Source of the DNA: Streptococcus porcinus
Lineage (GTDB): Bacteria > Bacillota > Bacilli > Lactobacillales > Streptococcaceae
DNA length: 64,000 nucleotides
Direction of reading: 5' to 3'
Assembly: GCF_900475415.1 (NCBI RefSeq)
Contig: NZ_LS483388.1
Span: forward strand, 263,501 to 327,500
Shown: positions 44,151-53,888 of the stretch, piece by piece
Numbering within the stretch: position 1 is the stretch's first letter
Layout of the letters: every line of letters starts with the position of its first letter
The notes under the pieces: model-generated
Told to the model about the DNA's origin: nothing
Databases searched by the model: none
What the model saw: the letters and a program-made list of their open reading frames with translations, nothing else
Position numbers and translations under genes: made by a program

Positions 44151-45326
44151 TTGAAATCTTTTTTAGAAAAAATGAGTTTATTAAGTCTCTCTTTAATGAT
44201 GATCTCGCCATTTTCTGTTGCGCCAGCCTTGCCCCAAATGCTCTCATTCTATGAAAGGCAAGGCTATACAGAATCAAATGTAAGTATCCTATTTTCGCTT
44301 TCTTCTTTTTCGATTTTGGCTGTCTTGTTAGCTAATCCACTTTTGAGGAAAGTGTTAAATGAAAGACAGACAGTTATTTTAGGACTTTTGCTGATTGCTT
44401 TAGGTGGAGGCAGTCCTATGCTGACACAATCGTATGCTATTGTTTTTATCTCACGTCTGTTGCTTGGTCTTGGGATAGGCTTAATCAATGCTAAGGCTAT
44501 TAATATTATTAGTGAACGTTATACAGGTAAAGAGAAAATTAAACTATTGGGTTTTAGAAGCTCGGTAGAAGTTTTAGGGGCAGCTCTATTCACCTTTTTT
44601 TCTGGTTTTTTAATCAGTTTTGGCTGGTATAAGGCTTTTGCTATTTACTTTTTTGCCCTTATTAGCTTAGGTTTATACCTCTTTTTTGTCCCTAAAATTC
44701 CAGAGGTTAGCAAGGTAGAAAAACATACAGATAATCAAAGTTTAAGTTCTAAACAATTATTGATGATTATAGGGCTGGCTATCTATGCTGGCTTTGTTAT
44801 TGTTGTTAATACTTCTATAACCCTACGGATACCACTTGTTATTGCCCAAAATAACCTGGGCTCAGCTGGCTTAGCTAGTTTAATACTTAGTTTGATGATG
44901 CTCATGGGTATCTTTTCAGGTCTTAGTTTCAGTGGTCTACTTGCTCGATTCAAGGAGTCTTTGATGGCAATTGTAGCCATCACATTAGGTGTTGGAACGT
45001 TGATTCTGTGGGTAGCTAATAGTATATTTTTAGTTGCCCTTGGAGCTTTGTTGACAGGTTTTGTTTATAGTGTCGGTGTGACCTATGTTTTTCATCATAT
45101 TTCAGAGAAGATGCCCTCACATCAGCTCACAAATGCGACTACCTTAGTATTATTGGGCTGTAATATAGGTGGTGGTGGTGCAGCCATAGTATTACAAATG
45201 TTTTCTTACTTATCCAGCTCACTTGTTTTTCCTTATTTAGTGTATGCTTTGCTGAGTTTGACATTAGGTTTTTTGTTACTTTTAAAAGGTAAAAGAAAAG
45301 TAAGCAACCTTGACCTAAAAAACTGA
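44151..45326 (+). CDS. MFS family transporter
   Basis: A 391-residue major facilitator with about 12 hydrophobic helices and the loop 2-3 type sequence NPLLRKVLNERQ. Start TTG 44151 has AAAGGA upstream at long spacing; ATG 44172 has no ribosome site, so TTG is preferred with caution. It is divergent from the Crp/Fnr-like gene, with 93 bp between them. Substrate unknown; drug or nutrient export is possible. Confidence 0.8.
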   Translation: MKSFLEKMSLLSLSLMMISPFSVAPALPQMLSFYERQGYTESNVSILFSLSSFSILAVLLANPLLRKVLNERQTVILGLLLIALGGGSPMLTQSYAIVFISRLLLGLGIGLINAKAINIISERYTGKEKIKLLGFRSSVEVLGAALFTFFSGFLISFGWYKAFAIYFFALISLGLYLFFVPKIPEVSKVEKHTDNQSLSSKQLLMIIGLAIYAGFVIVVNTSITLRIPLVIAQNNLGSAGLASLILSLMMLMGIFSGLSFSGLLARFKESLMAIVAITLGVGTLILWVANSIFLVALGALLTGFVYSVGVTYVFHHISEKMPSHQLTNATTLVLLGCNIGGGGAAIVLQMFSYLSSSLVFPYLVYALLSLTLGFLLLLKGKRKVSNLDLKN

Positions 45327-45355
45327 ATCTGTTAGAATAGAGAAGTCGAAAGACG

Positions 45356-45399
45356 AAACCAACTTTTTCTTGGTTTTAGGAGTGCCAATCCTAAGACTC
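45356..45399 (+). promoter_or_regulatory. rpsO leader with alternative stems
   Basis: AAACCAA (45356-45362) pairs with TTGGTTT (45370-45376); TTAGGA (45376-45381) with TCCTAA (45389-45394); GAGT (45380-45383) with ACTC (45396-45399). The overlapping stems are mutually exclusive. S15 represses its own translation through a leader structure in other bacteria, so autoregulation is plausible. Confidence 0.5.
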
Positions 45400-45427
45400 G
45401 GATTAAGCAAAAAAAGGAGAAAATATT

Positions 45428-45697
45428 ATGGCAATCTCAAAAGAGAAAAAAAATGAAATCATCGCTCAATATGCACGTCATGAAGGCGATACTGGTTCAG
45501 TTGAAGTTCAAGTAGCAGTTCTTACTTGGGAAATCAACCACCTTAACGGACACATCAAAGAACACAAAAAAGACCATGCTACATACCGTGGTTTGATGAA
45601 AAAAATTGGGCACCGTCGTAACTTATTAGCTTATTTACGTCGTACAGACGTTAACCGTTACCGCGAGCTTATCCAATCTCTTGGTTTACGTCGTTAA
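45428..45697 (+). CDS. rpsO: Ribosomal protein S15
   Basis: An 89-residue 30S protein that binds 16S rRNA helices 20-22. The sequence is standard ([44 protein letters not shown]). AAAAGGAG precedes ATG 45428. It is monocistronic between a structured leader and a terminator, as in many streptococci. Confidence 0.98.
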   Translation: MAISKEKKNEIIAQYARHEGDTGSVEVQVAVLTWEINHLNGHIKEHKKDHATYRGLMKKIGHRRNLLAYLRRTDVNRYRELIQSLGLRR

Positions 45698-45755
45698 TTC
45701 AAGTTTAAAATCTCTCCAGATGGCCTTAGTTGGTCTAAAGATGATTTTACTTGTG

Positions 45756-45786
45756 AAAAAACATCTCAGAAATGGGATGTTTTTTT
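45756..45786 (+). terminator. Terminator after rpsO
   Basis: AAAAAACATC pairs with GATGTTTTTT around a 10-nt loop and continues into a T-run. Confidence 0.85.
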
Positions 45787-46077
45787 ATATTCTTGCTAAC
45801 TTTTTAATTTATTTTGTTTCTAGTGTAGCTTTGATAAGATTCAAAATTAAGCTGGTATATTTAATAGTAAAGTACCCTCGTTTCTTATTCTCCTTGACAC
45901 TTTAAGAGGGAAGTTGGTCAGTCAAAGGTTTTTTAGAGAGACTCATTTTTTATTATTATAATTTTAATACCCCTTTGCTAAGATAATAGAAGATGGCATT
46001 TGCTTTTATTTTAATCTCGGTGGAGAGAATTGGTCATTTTTTAGGCCTATTATACCCTTTGCTAAGTTATATAGAGA
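45787..46077. other. Non-coding stretch with a 12-bp direct repeat
   Basis: No convincing gene. CCCTTTGCTAAG occurs exactly at 45971-45982 and 46055-46066, 84 bp apart (about eight helical turns), each followed by an A/T-rich AGA-GATG-like segment. The second copy is just upstream of the inverted repeat at 46078-46121. Confidence 0.55.
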
Positions 46078-46149
46078 TGAGTCCAATTGCAGTCAAAAGT
46101 GGCGAGAGATAATTGGACTCAATTATACTTGAACATGGAAGCGTTTTAA
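46078..46149 (+). promoter_or_regulatory. Promoter region with inverted repeat and cre
   Basis: TGAGTCCAATT (46078-46088) and AATTGGACTCA (46111-46121) are perfect 11-bp inverted arms 33 bp apart. A -10 box TATACT (46124-46129) follows with no good -35, as expected for an activated promoter. TGGAAGCGTTTTAA (46136-46149) matches the cre consensus at 13 of 14 positions and overlaps the likely start site. Confidence 0.65.
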
Positions 46150-46177
46150 AATATAATTCGAATTAGGAGGAGATGAC

Positions 46178-48229
46178 ATGTTATCTCATGAGCTCGTCAG
46201 AAAATTTCAAATCTTTTTGAAATATCCCAATCGTAGTCTAGAGGATTTTGAATCTCTTTTAGGAATGCAGAAAAGAAATATTCTTACTGATATAGACAAA
46301 ATTAATGATAGTCTCGTCCTTAATAATTTTCCCCCGATCACTTTTAAAGAGGGTAAGTTGAGTCCTTTGACAACAAGTGAAGATGAACTTTTGCAAGCTT
46401 CCCTGCCCCGCTTAGAGGATTATTATTTTCAAGATGAGCGACCAGATCTTATTATACTTTATATCCTGTTGTCTTCTGATTATGTTTCAATCAGTCATTT
46501 AGAGAGTTTTCTTCATATCAGTAGGAATTCAGTTTTAAGTGATTTAAAGGAAGTTCGTACAAAACTCCTTCCCTTTAGTGTTGAGCTGCTCTATACGCGG
46601 CAAAACGGTTATTTTTTAGCTGGGGAGACCTTGGCGCTAAGGCGTTTGTTAGAAAGAGCGCTTAATCAGACATTAGCTTTTGCGTCTGGGAAATGGCTTT
46701 TAACCTATGTTTTGAAAGAGTTGACATTTGATGATGCGAGTCAGAACATCGCAGATATCCTTCATGCTTTAGCAAGTCAATATCGCTTATCATTTATTTC
46801 GGAAAAAAGCCGTGAACTAACCTATTTGTTAACATTTTTAAATGCCAAACCCTTCTCGCCTTCTAGAAGGTCCCAGAAAATTTATAATGAATTGGAAGAT
46901 TTTTATCCCTTCACTAGTTTATTAGAGGAATTCTACTGCTATTATCCCCACTTAGAAAGGGAAAATGATTTTATCATAACGCGACTCATTGGATGTATTC
47001 AAGGGGATCTGAACCACTTTTATCAAGAAGAAGTGTATCTCATTATGGAAGAAATTATCAATTCAGTCTTGGTTAATACAGGTTTAACATTAAAGGATAG
47101 CCTAGATTTACGTAAAAATTTATATAGTCATCTTCTGCCTGCCTATTATCGCATACGCTATGATGTGGAAATGGTAAATCCACTGAAAGACCAGATTAAA
47201 GAAGATTATGCATCACTATTTTATTTGGTTAAACGAAGTCTTCTCCCTCTGGCACGAAGACTGAAAAAAGCAATTAGTGATGATGAGGTTGCTTATTTTA
47301 CTATTCATTTTGGAAGTAAGTTAGAACGGCCGGATAAGTCAGAAAAAACCCAATTGGTAGCTTTGTCGGTTTGTCCCAATGGTGTGAGTTCGTCTTTGAT
47401 CTTACAATCTGAATTAAAAGGCTTATTTCCACAGATTCAATTTATTGAAATTCATCAATTGGGAGATTTAGCTTTTCTTGATGCTTCTACTTATGATCTG
47501 GTTTTTTCAACGGTAGATTTTCAAAGCGAAAAACCTGTTTATATCACACAACCATTAATGGGTGCTGTTGAAAAGATGTTATTGAAAAAGACCGTTTGTG
47601 AGGACTTTAATCTTCCCATTTCAAATCCAGTTACAGTTAATGAACTGTTAGATATTATTAGTAAACATACCACAATTACAGATAAAGAAGGTTTGACGCG
47701 TGATCTATCACAATATATTATTGGTAACCATCTCAAAAAAGAATTAGGAGGAAAAGGATTATTGGACTTATTAAAAAAAGAATTTATTCAACAATGTCAA
47801 GAAGTAGCTAACTGGCAAGAAGCCATTCGCTTAGCAGCTCAGCCATTGTTAAAAGAAAACATTATTGAAGAAAGATATATTGATGGGATGATTGCTTCGG
47901 TTAATGAATTAGGATCCTATATTGTGTTAGCTCCTAAAGTCGCTGTCCCGCATGCTTCTCCTGATAAAGGCGCTAATGCATTAGGGATTTCTCTTCTGAA
48001 ATTAGAAAAGCCAGTTAGTTTTGACATTGAGGAAGAAGGAGATAAAGAAAAGGATGTACAACTCATTTTTGCCTTAGCTGCGATTGATTCTAGCTCCCAC
48101 CTAAAAGCCTTGCAAGAATTGTCCTTGATTCTCGACGATGATCAGAACATTGAGGCTATTATTGCAGCCAAAGATAAAAATGAAATCATAAACATTATGG
48201 CAAATATTATTGAAGAAGGAGATTTATAA
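46178..48229 (+). CDS. PRD-containing PTS-regulated transcription activator
   Basis: A 683-residue BglG/MtlR-type regulator. Order: N-terminal helix-turn-helix modules (about 1-160), two PTS regulation domains (about 170-390), an EIIB-like domain with Cys399 in SVCPNGVSSS, and an EIIA domain (about 530-680) with His592 in VAVPHASPDKG. DNA-binding domains at the N-terminus argue for an activator, not an RNA antiterminator. AGGAGG precedes the start. It heads the cluster with EIIB, EIIC and transaldolase, whose sugar induces it. Confidence 0.88.
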   Translation: MLSHELVRKFQIFLKYPNRSLEDFESLLGMQKRNILTDIDKINDSLVLNNFPPITFKEGKLSPLTTSEDELLQASLPRLEDYYFQDERPDLIILYILLSSDYVSISHLESFLHISRNSVLSDLKEVRTKLLPFSVELLYTRQNGYFLAGETLALRRLLERALNQTLAFASGKWLLTYVLKELTFDDASQNIADILHALASQYRLSFISEKSRELTYLLTFLNAKPFSPSRRSQKIYNELEDFYPFTSLLEEFYCYYPHLERENDFIITRLIGCIQGDLNHFYQEEVYLIMEEIINSVLVNTGLTLKDSLDLRKNLYSHLLPAYYRIRYDVEMVNPLKDQIKEDYASLFYLVKRSLLPLARRLKKAISDDEVAYFTIHFGSKLERPDKSEKTQLVALSVCPNGVSSSLILQSELKGLFPQIQFIEIHQLGDLAFLDASTYDLVFSTVDFQSEKPVYITQPLMGAVEKMLLKKTVCEDFNLPISNPVTVNELLDIISKHTTITDKEGLTRDLSQYIIGNHLKKELGGKGLLDLLKKEFIQQCQEVANWQEAIRLAAQPLLKENIIEERYIDGMIASVNELGSYIVLAPKVAVPHASPDKGANALGISLLKLEKPVSFDIEEEGDKEKDVQLIFALAAIDSSSHLKALQELSLILDDDQNIEAIIAAKDKNEIINIMANIIEEGDL

Positions 48230-48230
48230 G

Positions 48231-48515
48231 ATGTTGAAAATTGTAACAGTATGTGGAAATGGAATCGGCTCAAGTCTATTGCTTCGTATGAAAGTGGAAG
48301 CTATTGCCAAAGATTTAGGAATTGCTGTTGATGCTGAATCATGCGACTCTAATGCTGCTGTTGGTAAAGGTGCAGATCTCTTTGTAACGGTAAAAGAGTT
48401 TAAAGATATTTTCCCTGAAGGAACAAAACTCTGTATCGTTAAAAGTTATACAAATCGGAAAAAAATTGAAGAAGATTTGGTACCAGTTCTAAAAGAAATG
48501 TCTGGCCAAGATTAA
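48231..48515 (+). CDS. PTS EIIB component, ascorbate/UlaB type
   Basis: A 94-residue cytoplasmic phosphocarrier with the active Cys8 in VTVCGNGIGSS. ATG 48231, two bases from the regulator stop and after AAGGAG, is the start; a longer frame from 48210 is not needed. It receives phosphate from an EIIA and passes it to the sugar bound by the EIIC at 48533-49912. Confidence 0.88.
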   Translation: MLKIVTVCGNGIGSSLLLRMKVEAIAKDLGIAVDAESCDSNAAVGKGADLFVTVKEFKDIFPEGTKLCIVKSYTNRKKIEEDLVPVLKEMSGQD

Positions 48516-48532
48516 GAAAGAGAGAGAATTTA

Positions 48533-49912
48533 ATGGAAGCGATATTATCATTTTTTAGAGACATTTTAAAAGAACCTGCTTTTTTAATGGGGCTCATTGC
48601 CTGTGTTGGTTTACTAGCCTTGAAAACTCCATGGCATAAGGTTTTGACTGGGACTATGGGGCCTATTCTTGGTTATTTGATGTTAGCAGCAGGTGCTGGA
48701 GTTATTGTGTCAAATTTGGATCCCCTGTCCCAATTGATTGAACATGGTTTTAACATTACAGGTGTTGTTCCAAATAATGAGGCGGTCACATCAGTGGCTC
48801 AAAAAATTCTCGGAGTAGAAACCATGTCTATCTTGGTAGTCGGACTCTTATTGAACTTGGCCTTTGCGCGCTTCACACGTTTCAAATATATTTTCCTGAC
48901 AGGACATCATAGTTTCTTTATGGCTTGTCTATTATCGGCAGTACTGGGAGCAGTAGGTTTCAAGGGAGCTGTACTCATTCTTTTAGGTGGTTTTTTACTT
49001 GGAGCTTGGTCTGCCATTTCACCAGCTATTGGCCAAAAATACACCCTCAAAGTTACTGATGGTGATGAAATAGCTATGGGACATTTTGGTAGTTTAGGCT
49101 ATTACTTATCTGCTTGGGTAGGCAGCAAAGTTGGAAAGGGTAGCCAAGATACCGAAGATCTTGAAATTTCTGAAAAATGGAGCTTCTTACGAAATACAAC
49201 TATCTCTACTGGTTTAATAATGGTTATTTTCTATCTAATTGCAACAGTGGCGTCTGTTCTGAGAGATCCGGCTGTCGCTAATAAATTAGCTACTGGCCAA
49301 AATCCCTTCATTTTTGCTATTAAGAGTGGATTGACCTTCGCAGTAGGTGTTGCCATTGTATATGCTGGTGTTCGAATGATTTTAGCAGACTTAATTCCAG
49401 CCTTCCAAGGTATCGCTGATAAATTGATTCCAAATGCTATTCCAGCTGTAGACTGCGCCGTTTTCTTCCCTTATGCACCAACAGCTGTTATCTTAGGTTT
49501 TGCCTCTAGTTTTATCGGCGGGCTTATTGGTATGCTTATTTTAGGTGCAGCCGGCGGTGTGCTCATCATTCCAGGGATGGTTCCACACTTCTTCTGCGGT
49601 GCAACTGCGGGTATCTATGGAAACTCAACTGGTGGGCGTCGAGGAGCTATTGTTGGAGCTTTTGTCAATGGTTTATTCCTAGCTTTCTTACCTGCTATGC
49701 TGTTACCAGTATTAGGAAAATTAGGATTCTCAAATACAACATTTGGTGATTTTGATTTTGGTGTTCTCGGTATTCTTCTTGGACGACTCGGTACTTCAAT
49801 AGGTCAAGTTGGAATTTATATAGTGCTTGCAGTAATGGCCTTAGTGTTGATTATTCCAAGTTTTATGTCGAAATCAAATCAAGCTATTAATAATATTACT
49901 GAAGAAAACTAA
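48533..49912 (+). CDS. PTS EIIC component, UlaA/SgaT family
   Basis: A 459-residue polytopic permease of the ascorbate (SgaT/UlaA) class, with about ten hydrophobic segments and the family segments TGHHSFFMA and GATAGIYGNSTGGRRGA. The family transports L-ascorbate and related sugars; ascorbate-catabolic genes (UlaD, UlaE, UlaF, UlaG) are not present, so the substrate may differ. Confidence 0.85.
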   Translation: MEAILSFFRDILKEPAFLMGLIACVGLLALKTPWHKVLTGTMGPILGYLMLAAGAGVIVSNLDPLSQLIEHGFNITGVVPNNEAVTSVAQKILGVETMSILVVGLLLNLAFARFTRFKYIFLTGHHSFFMACLLSAVLGAVGFKGAVLILLGGFLLGAWSAISPAIGQKYTLKVTDGDEIAMGHFGSLGYYLSAWVGSKVGKGSQDTEDLEISEKWSFLRNTTISTGLIMVIFYLIATVASVLRDPAVANKLATGQNPFIFAIKSGLTFAVGVAIVYAGVRMILADLIPAFQGIADKLIPNAIPAVDCAVFFPYAPTAVILGFASSFIGGLIGMLILGAAGGVLIIPGMVPHFFCGATAGIYGNSTGGRRGAIVGAFVNGLFLAFLPAMLLPVLGKLGFSNTTFGDFDFGVLGILLGRLGTSIGQVGIYIVLAVMALVLIIPSFMSKSNQAINNITEEN

Positions 49913-49923
49913 GGGAGGTTTTC

Positions 49924-50643
49924 ATGGAAAAACAATTAAAGGTTAAGGTCTTCTCAGACGGTGCTGTGCTAGAAAACATGATAACAGATTTAAACTCTGG
50001 CCTAGTCACAGGTTTTACAACCAACCCAAGTTTAATGAAAAAAGCTGGTATTACTTCTTATATTGGATTTGCTAAAGAGGTTTTAGGCAAAATCACAGAA
50101 TACCCCGTATCATTTGAAGTTTTTGGGGATGATATTGTGACAATGCGTAAGGAAGCAGAAAGGATTGCTGAACTTGGTGACAATGTTTACGTTAAAATTC
50201 CGGTAACAACTTCAAAAGGGGAGTCAACAGCTGAGTTAATAAAGGAACTTTCTGAGAAAGGGATTAAGTTAAATGTGACGGCTATTTTTACTATTGAGCA
50301 AACACGTTTAGTTATTGATCATTTGACACCGGGGGTTCCCGCAATTGTTTCTGTCTTTGCTGGCCGCATTGCTGATACAGGTCTTGATCCCGTACCAATT
50401 ATGAAAGAAGCTTTGACAATTTGTCGTGAGAAAGAAGGTGTAGAGCTGCTTTGGGCCAGTCCTCGTGAAACTTTTAATATTTATCAAGCAGATGCACTTG
50501 GAGTTGATATTATTACTTGTACCAGTGATTTGATTGCTAAATTACCACTTGCAGGCAAAGATTTAAATCAATATTCACTTGAAACGGTACAAATGTTCCT
50601 GAAAGATAGTACAAGTTTAGGATTTAAAATTTTAGAGGACTAG
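49924..50643 (+). CDS. Transaldolase-like aldolase (TalC/FSA type)
   Basis: A 239-residue short transaldolase. The Schiff-base lysine is Lys91 in VYVKIPVT; TTNPSLM and LNVTAIFT are conserved. The short length fits the TalC/fructose-6-phosphate aldolase subfamily more than classical TalB. It sits 11 bp after the EIIC gene and presumably processes the imported sugar phosphate. Confidence 0.85.
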   Translation: MEKQLKVKVFSDGAVLENMITDLNSGLVTGFTTNPSLMKKAGITSYIGFAKEVLGKITEYPVSFEVFGDDIVTMRKEAERIAELGDNVYVKIPVTTSKGESTAELIKELSEKGIKLNVTAIFTIEQTRLVIDHLTPGVPAIVSVFAGRIADTGLDPVPIMKEALTICREKEGVELLWASPRETFNIYQADALGVDIITCTSDLIAKLPLAGKDLNQYSLETVQMFLKDSTSLGFKILED

Positions 50644-50668
50644 CCTTGAATCATTGCTTAGCTGTCCC

Positions 50669-50698
50669 AAGAAGCTCAGAAATTGAGCTTCTTTTTTG
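50669..50698 (+). terminator. Terminator of the PTS-transaldolase operon
   Basis: AAGAAGCTCA pairs with TGAGCTTCTT around a tight loop, followed by a T-run. Confidence 0.88.
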
Positions 50699-50749
50699 GT
50701 TTTTTATAAGTGGTAAAGGCGGAGAAACAGTGCTATTTTCAAGAATTTG

Positions 50750-50826
50750 TGGTAAAATTGTGTAGATACGACCGTTTGATACAAAGAGGAGATTGACAAG
50801 TTAGATTTGTCAGGTTGCTCTTTGTA
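50750..50826 (+). promoter_or_regulatory. pnp extended -10 promoter and leader stem-loop
   Basis: TGG-TAAAAT (50750-50758) is an extended -10. The transcript would carry a long hairpin: TACAAAGAG (50780-50788) with CTCTTTGTA (50818-50826), and inside it GACAA (50795-50799) with TTGTC (50807-50811). In E. coli an RNase III-cut leader stem mediates PNPase autoregulation; this one is similar in design. Confidence 0.5.
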
Positions 50827-50928
50827 GCAAAATCAGGAACGTATCCAAAAGATATTTTGAAAGGAAGAATTCTTGCTTGTCAGAACAATCAATGAATGGC
50901 ATTTAGTAAGAATTCTGGTAGACATTTT

Positions 50929-53124
50929 ATGGTTAAACAAACATTTACAAGGACTTTTGCAGGCAAACCACTCGTGGTTGAAGTTGGCCAAGTGGCGAAA
51001 CAAGCAAATGGTGCAACGGTCGTACGCTATGGTGAATCAACAGTCCTAACGGCAGCAGTTATGTCTAAGAAAATGGCGACAGGTGATTTCTTCCCACTTC
51101 AAGTTAATTACGAAGAAAAGATGTATGCGGCAGGAAAATTTCCAGGTGGCTTTATGAAGCGTGAAGGGCGCCCGTCTACTGACGCGACATTAACTGCTCG
51201 TCTCATAGACCGTCCGATTCGTCCTATGTTCGCAGAAGGATTTCGTAACGAGATTCAAGTAATTAACACAGTTCTTTCATATGATGAGAATGCTAGTGCT
51301 CCAATGGCAGCTATGTTTGGCTCATCACTTGCTTTATCAATCTCTGATATTCCCTTTAATGGGCCAATCGCAGGAGTACAAGTGGGATACATTGATGGTC
51401 AATTTATCATCAACCCTGACAAAGCACAAATGGAGGCTTCGCTATTAGAATTAACAGTAGCTGGTTCCAAGGAAGCCATTAATATGGTTGAATCTGGCGC
51501 AAAAGAATTGTCAGAGGACATTATGTTGGAGGCTCTCTTAAAAGGCCACCAAGCTATTCAGGAATTGATTACTTTCCAAGAAGAAATTGTTGCTGCGGTT
51601 GGTAAAGAGAAAACAGAAGTTGAATTGCTTCAAGTTGATACTGACCTACAGGCTGAAATTGTGACGAAATATAATGCTCAATTGCAAACAGCTGTGCAAG
51701 TTGAAGAGAAAAAAGCCCGTGAAGCTGCAACGGAAGAAGTTAAAGAAACTGTTAAAGCTGAATATATGGAACGCTTTGCTGAAGATGAAAATCTAGCAAC
51801 AATTATGCGTGATGTAGTAGAAATTTTAGAACAAATGGAGCATGCCGAAGTTCGTCGTTTAATTACAGAAGATAAGATTCGTCCCGATGGTCGTAAGATT
51901 GATGAGATTAGACCACTAGATGCTCAAATTGACTTCTTACCAAAAGTTCATGGTTCAGGACTCTTCACGCGTGGTCAAACACAAGCACTTTCAGTCTTAA
52001 CTTTGGCACCTATGGGCGAAACCCAAATTATTGATGGTTTAGATGAAGAATACAAAAAACGTTTTATGCATCATTATAATTTCCCACAATATTCAGTTGG
52101 GGAAACAGGACGTTATGGAGCAGCTGGACGTCGTGAAATAGGTCATGGTGCTTTAGGAGAACGTGCCTTAGCTCAAGTTTTACCAAGTTTGGAAGAATTC
52201 CCATATGCTATTCGTTTGGTTGCTGAAGTTTTAGAATCAAATGGTTCTTCTTCTCAAGCATCCATTTGTGCGGGCACTTTGGCTTTAATGGCAGGGGGAG
52301 TTCCTATTAAAGCTCCAGTTGCTGGTATCGCTATGGGTCTTATCTCGGATGGAACAAACTACACGGTGCTTACAGATATTCAAGGTCTTGAAGATCATTT
52401 TGGCGATATGGACTTTAAAGTTGCTGGTACACGAGAAGGTATTACAGCACTTCAAATGGACATTAAGATTGAAGGTATTACCCCGCAAATTCTTGAAGAA
52501 GCGCTAGCTCAAGCTAAAAAAGCTCGTTTTGAAATTTTAGACGTGATTGAAGCTACTATTGCAACACCGCGTCTCGAATTGGCACCAACAGCTCCAAAAA
52601 TTGATACCATTAAAATTGATGTGGACAAAATCAAAGTGGTTATCGGTAAGGGTGGGGAAACCATTGATAAAATCATCGCAGAAACTGGTGTTAAAATTGA
52701 TATTGACGATGAAGGAATGGTTCAAATTTTCTCTAGTGACCAAGCAGCAATCAATAGAACCAAAGAAATTATTGCTGGTTTAGTGCGTGAAGCTAAAGTT
52801 GGTGAAGTTTACCATGCTAAAGTAGTTCGTATTGAAAAATTTGGTGCTTTTGTTAACCTCTTTGACAAGACAGATGCCTTAGTTCATATTTCAGAAATTG
52901 CATGGACACGAACAGCCAATGTTTCGGACGTACTTGAAATAGGCGAAGAAGTTGATGTTAAAGTTATCAAGGTAGATGAAAAAGGACGCGTTGATGCATC
53001 AATGAAAGCTTTGATTCCACGTCCCCCAAAAGCCGATAAAAAAGAAACAGATATCGCTAAGGATAAGGTAGCTAAGAAACCTGCGGTTTCATCAAAACAA
53101 GCTGAAACAAATATAGAAAAATAG
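50929..53124 (+). CDS. pnp: Polynucleotide phosphorylase
   Basis: A 731-residue exoribonuclease that degrades RNA by phosphorolysis. Two RNase PH cores (about 1-230 and 300-530) with [11 protein letters not shown] and the [10 protein letters not shown] region, a KH domain ([13 protein letters not shown]) and an S1 domain ([16 protein letters not shown]), then a Lys-rich tail. ATG 50929 ([10 protein letters not shown]) matches the family start; the ATG at 50896 would add 11 unrelated residues. The ribosome site is weak. First of pnp-sseB-cysE-cysS-mrnC. Confidence 0.95.
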   Translation: MVKQTFTRTFAGKPLVVEVGQVAKQANGATVVRYGESTVLTAAVMSKKMATGDFFPLQVNYEEKMYAAGKFPGGFMKREGRPSTDATLTARLIDRPIRPMFAEGFRNEIQVINTVLSYDENASAPMAAMFGSSLALSISDIPFNGPIAGVQVGYIDGQFIINPDKAQMEASLLELTVAGSKEAINMVESGAKELSEDIMLEALLKGHQAIQELITFQEEIVAAVGKEKTEVELLQVDTDLQAEIVTKYNAQLQTAVQVEEKKAREAATEEVKETVKAEYMERFAEDENLATIMRDVVEILEQMEHAEVRRLITEDKIRPDGRKIDEIRPLDAQIDFLPKVHGSGLFTRGQTQALSVLTLAPMGETQIIDGLDEEYKKRFMHHYNFPQYSVGETGRYGAAGRREIGHGALGERALAQVLPSLEEFPYAIRLVAEVLESNGSSSQASICAGTLALMAGGVPIKAPVAGIAMGLISDGTNYTVLTDIQGLEDHFGDMDFKVAGTREGITALQMDIKIEGITPQILEEALAQAKKARFEILDVIEATIATPRLELAPTAPKIDTIKIDVDKIKVVIGKGGETIDKIIAETGVKIDIDDEGMVQIFSSDQAAINRTKEIIAGLVREAKVGEVYHAKVVRIEKFGAFVNLFDKTDALVHISEIAWTRTANVSDVLEIGEEVDVKVIKVDEKGRVDASMKALIPRPPKADKKETDIAKDKVAKKPAVSSKQAETNIEK

Positions 53125-53136
53125 GATTAATGGGAT

Positions 53137-53877
53137 ATGAATGAAATAGATGCACGCTTGCGAGCTTTTATCAATGCCCCGGATAACTTTTTAGATGGTG
53201 TGGGTTTAGTTAATGCTTTTCATACTATTCCAGTTTGGGCAGCTAAAGAACCCTATGCTATTGAAATTGAGGGTATCCAAGTGACGCCAGTATTCACTGA
53301 TAAGGAAGATATGGCTCTTTTTAAAGAAGAGCAAAAAAGTGCACAGAGCCACTATTGGCTTGAACGCTCTGCTATCGCTGTTTTAGAAGAAGTTATAAAA
53401 TCAGGTGTAGCGGGATTAGTCTTCAATTTGAAGAAAAAAGGTGATTTCGGTAATTCCACTATCTTTAAAAGCAGTGACATGATTCAATTCATTAATAATT
53501 ACACGGCTATTTTGAATACCGTGATGAGTGATAGTAATCAAGAAGCTGATGTTATGGAAAAAATCTATTTAGTTCCAGCTTTTGTGACTGTTAAGAGTGA
53601 AAATACTTATGATCGCTTTTTTCCAACGATGTCAACACCAGAAGGAAAATCTTATATTCCAGCTTTTACAAATTTAGAAAGTTTTGCGAAGTGGTATAAT
53701 CAAGAGGAATTTGGCGGAGCTTTCAGAAAAGCTCAAGGCGTTATTTTGACATGGAAGATTGCAGATATTTATCAGCCAAGGAATGGCGAAAATGAAATTG
53801 AAGAAAGTGTCGGAGTGGCCATTAATCCTTTTGATGACCAGCAAATATTAATGGACTGGACTGATATTGATATTTAA
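53137..53877 (+). CDS. SseB family protein
   Basis: A 246-residue cytoplasmic protein of the SseB family, which is named for an enhanced-serine-sensitivity protein and has no settled biochemical role. Recognised from the layout of the middle and C-terminal region (YLVPAFVTV, SYIPAFTNLESFAKW). It lies between pnp and cysE, 12 bp from each, as in other streptococci. Confidence 0.75.
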   Translation: MNEIDARLRAFINAPDNFLDGVGLVNAFHTIPVWAAKEPYAIEIEGIQVTPVFTDKEDMALFKEEQKSAQSHYWLERSAIAVLEEVIKSGVAGLVFNLKKKGDFGNSTIFKSSDMIQFINNYTAILNTVMSDSNQEADVMEKIYLVPAFVTVKSENTYDRFFPTMSTPEGKSYIPAFTNLESFAKWYNQEEFGGAFRKAQGVILTWKIADIYQPRNGENEIEESVGVAINPFDDQQILMDWTDIDI

Positions 53878-53888
53878 GAGGAGGCAGA

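Noticed and set aside
45681..45905. 74-codon plus-strand ORF overlapping the rpsO end
   Set aside because: It starts inside rpsO in another frame, spans the rpsO terminator and has no ribosome site.
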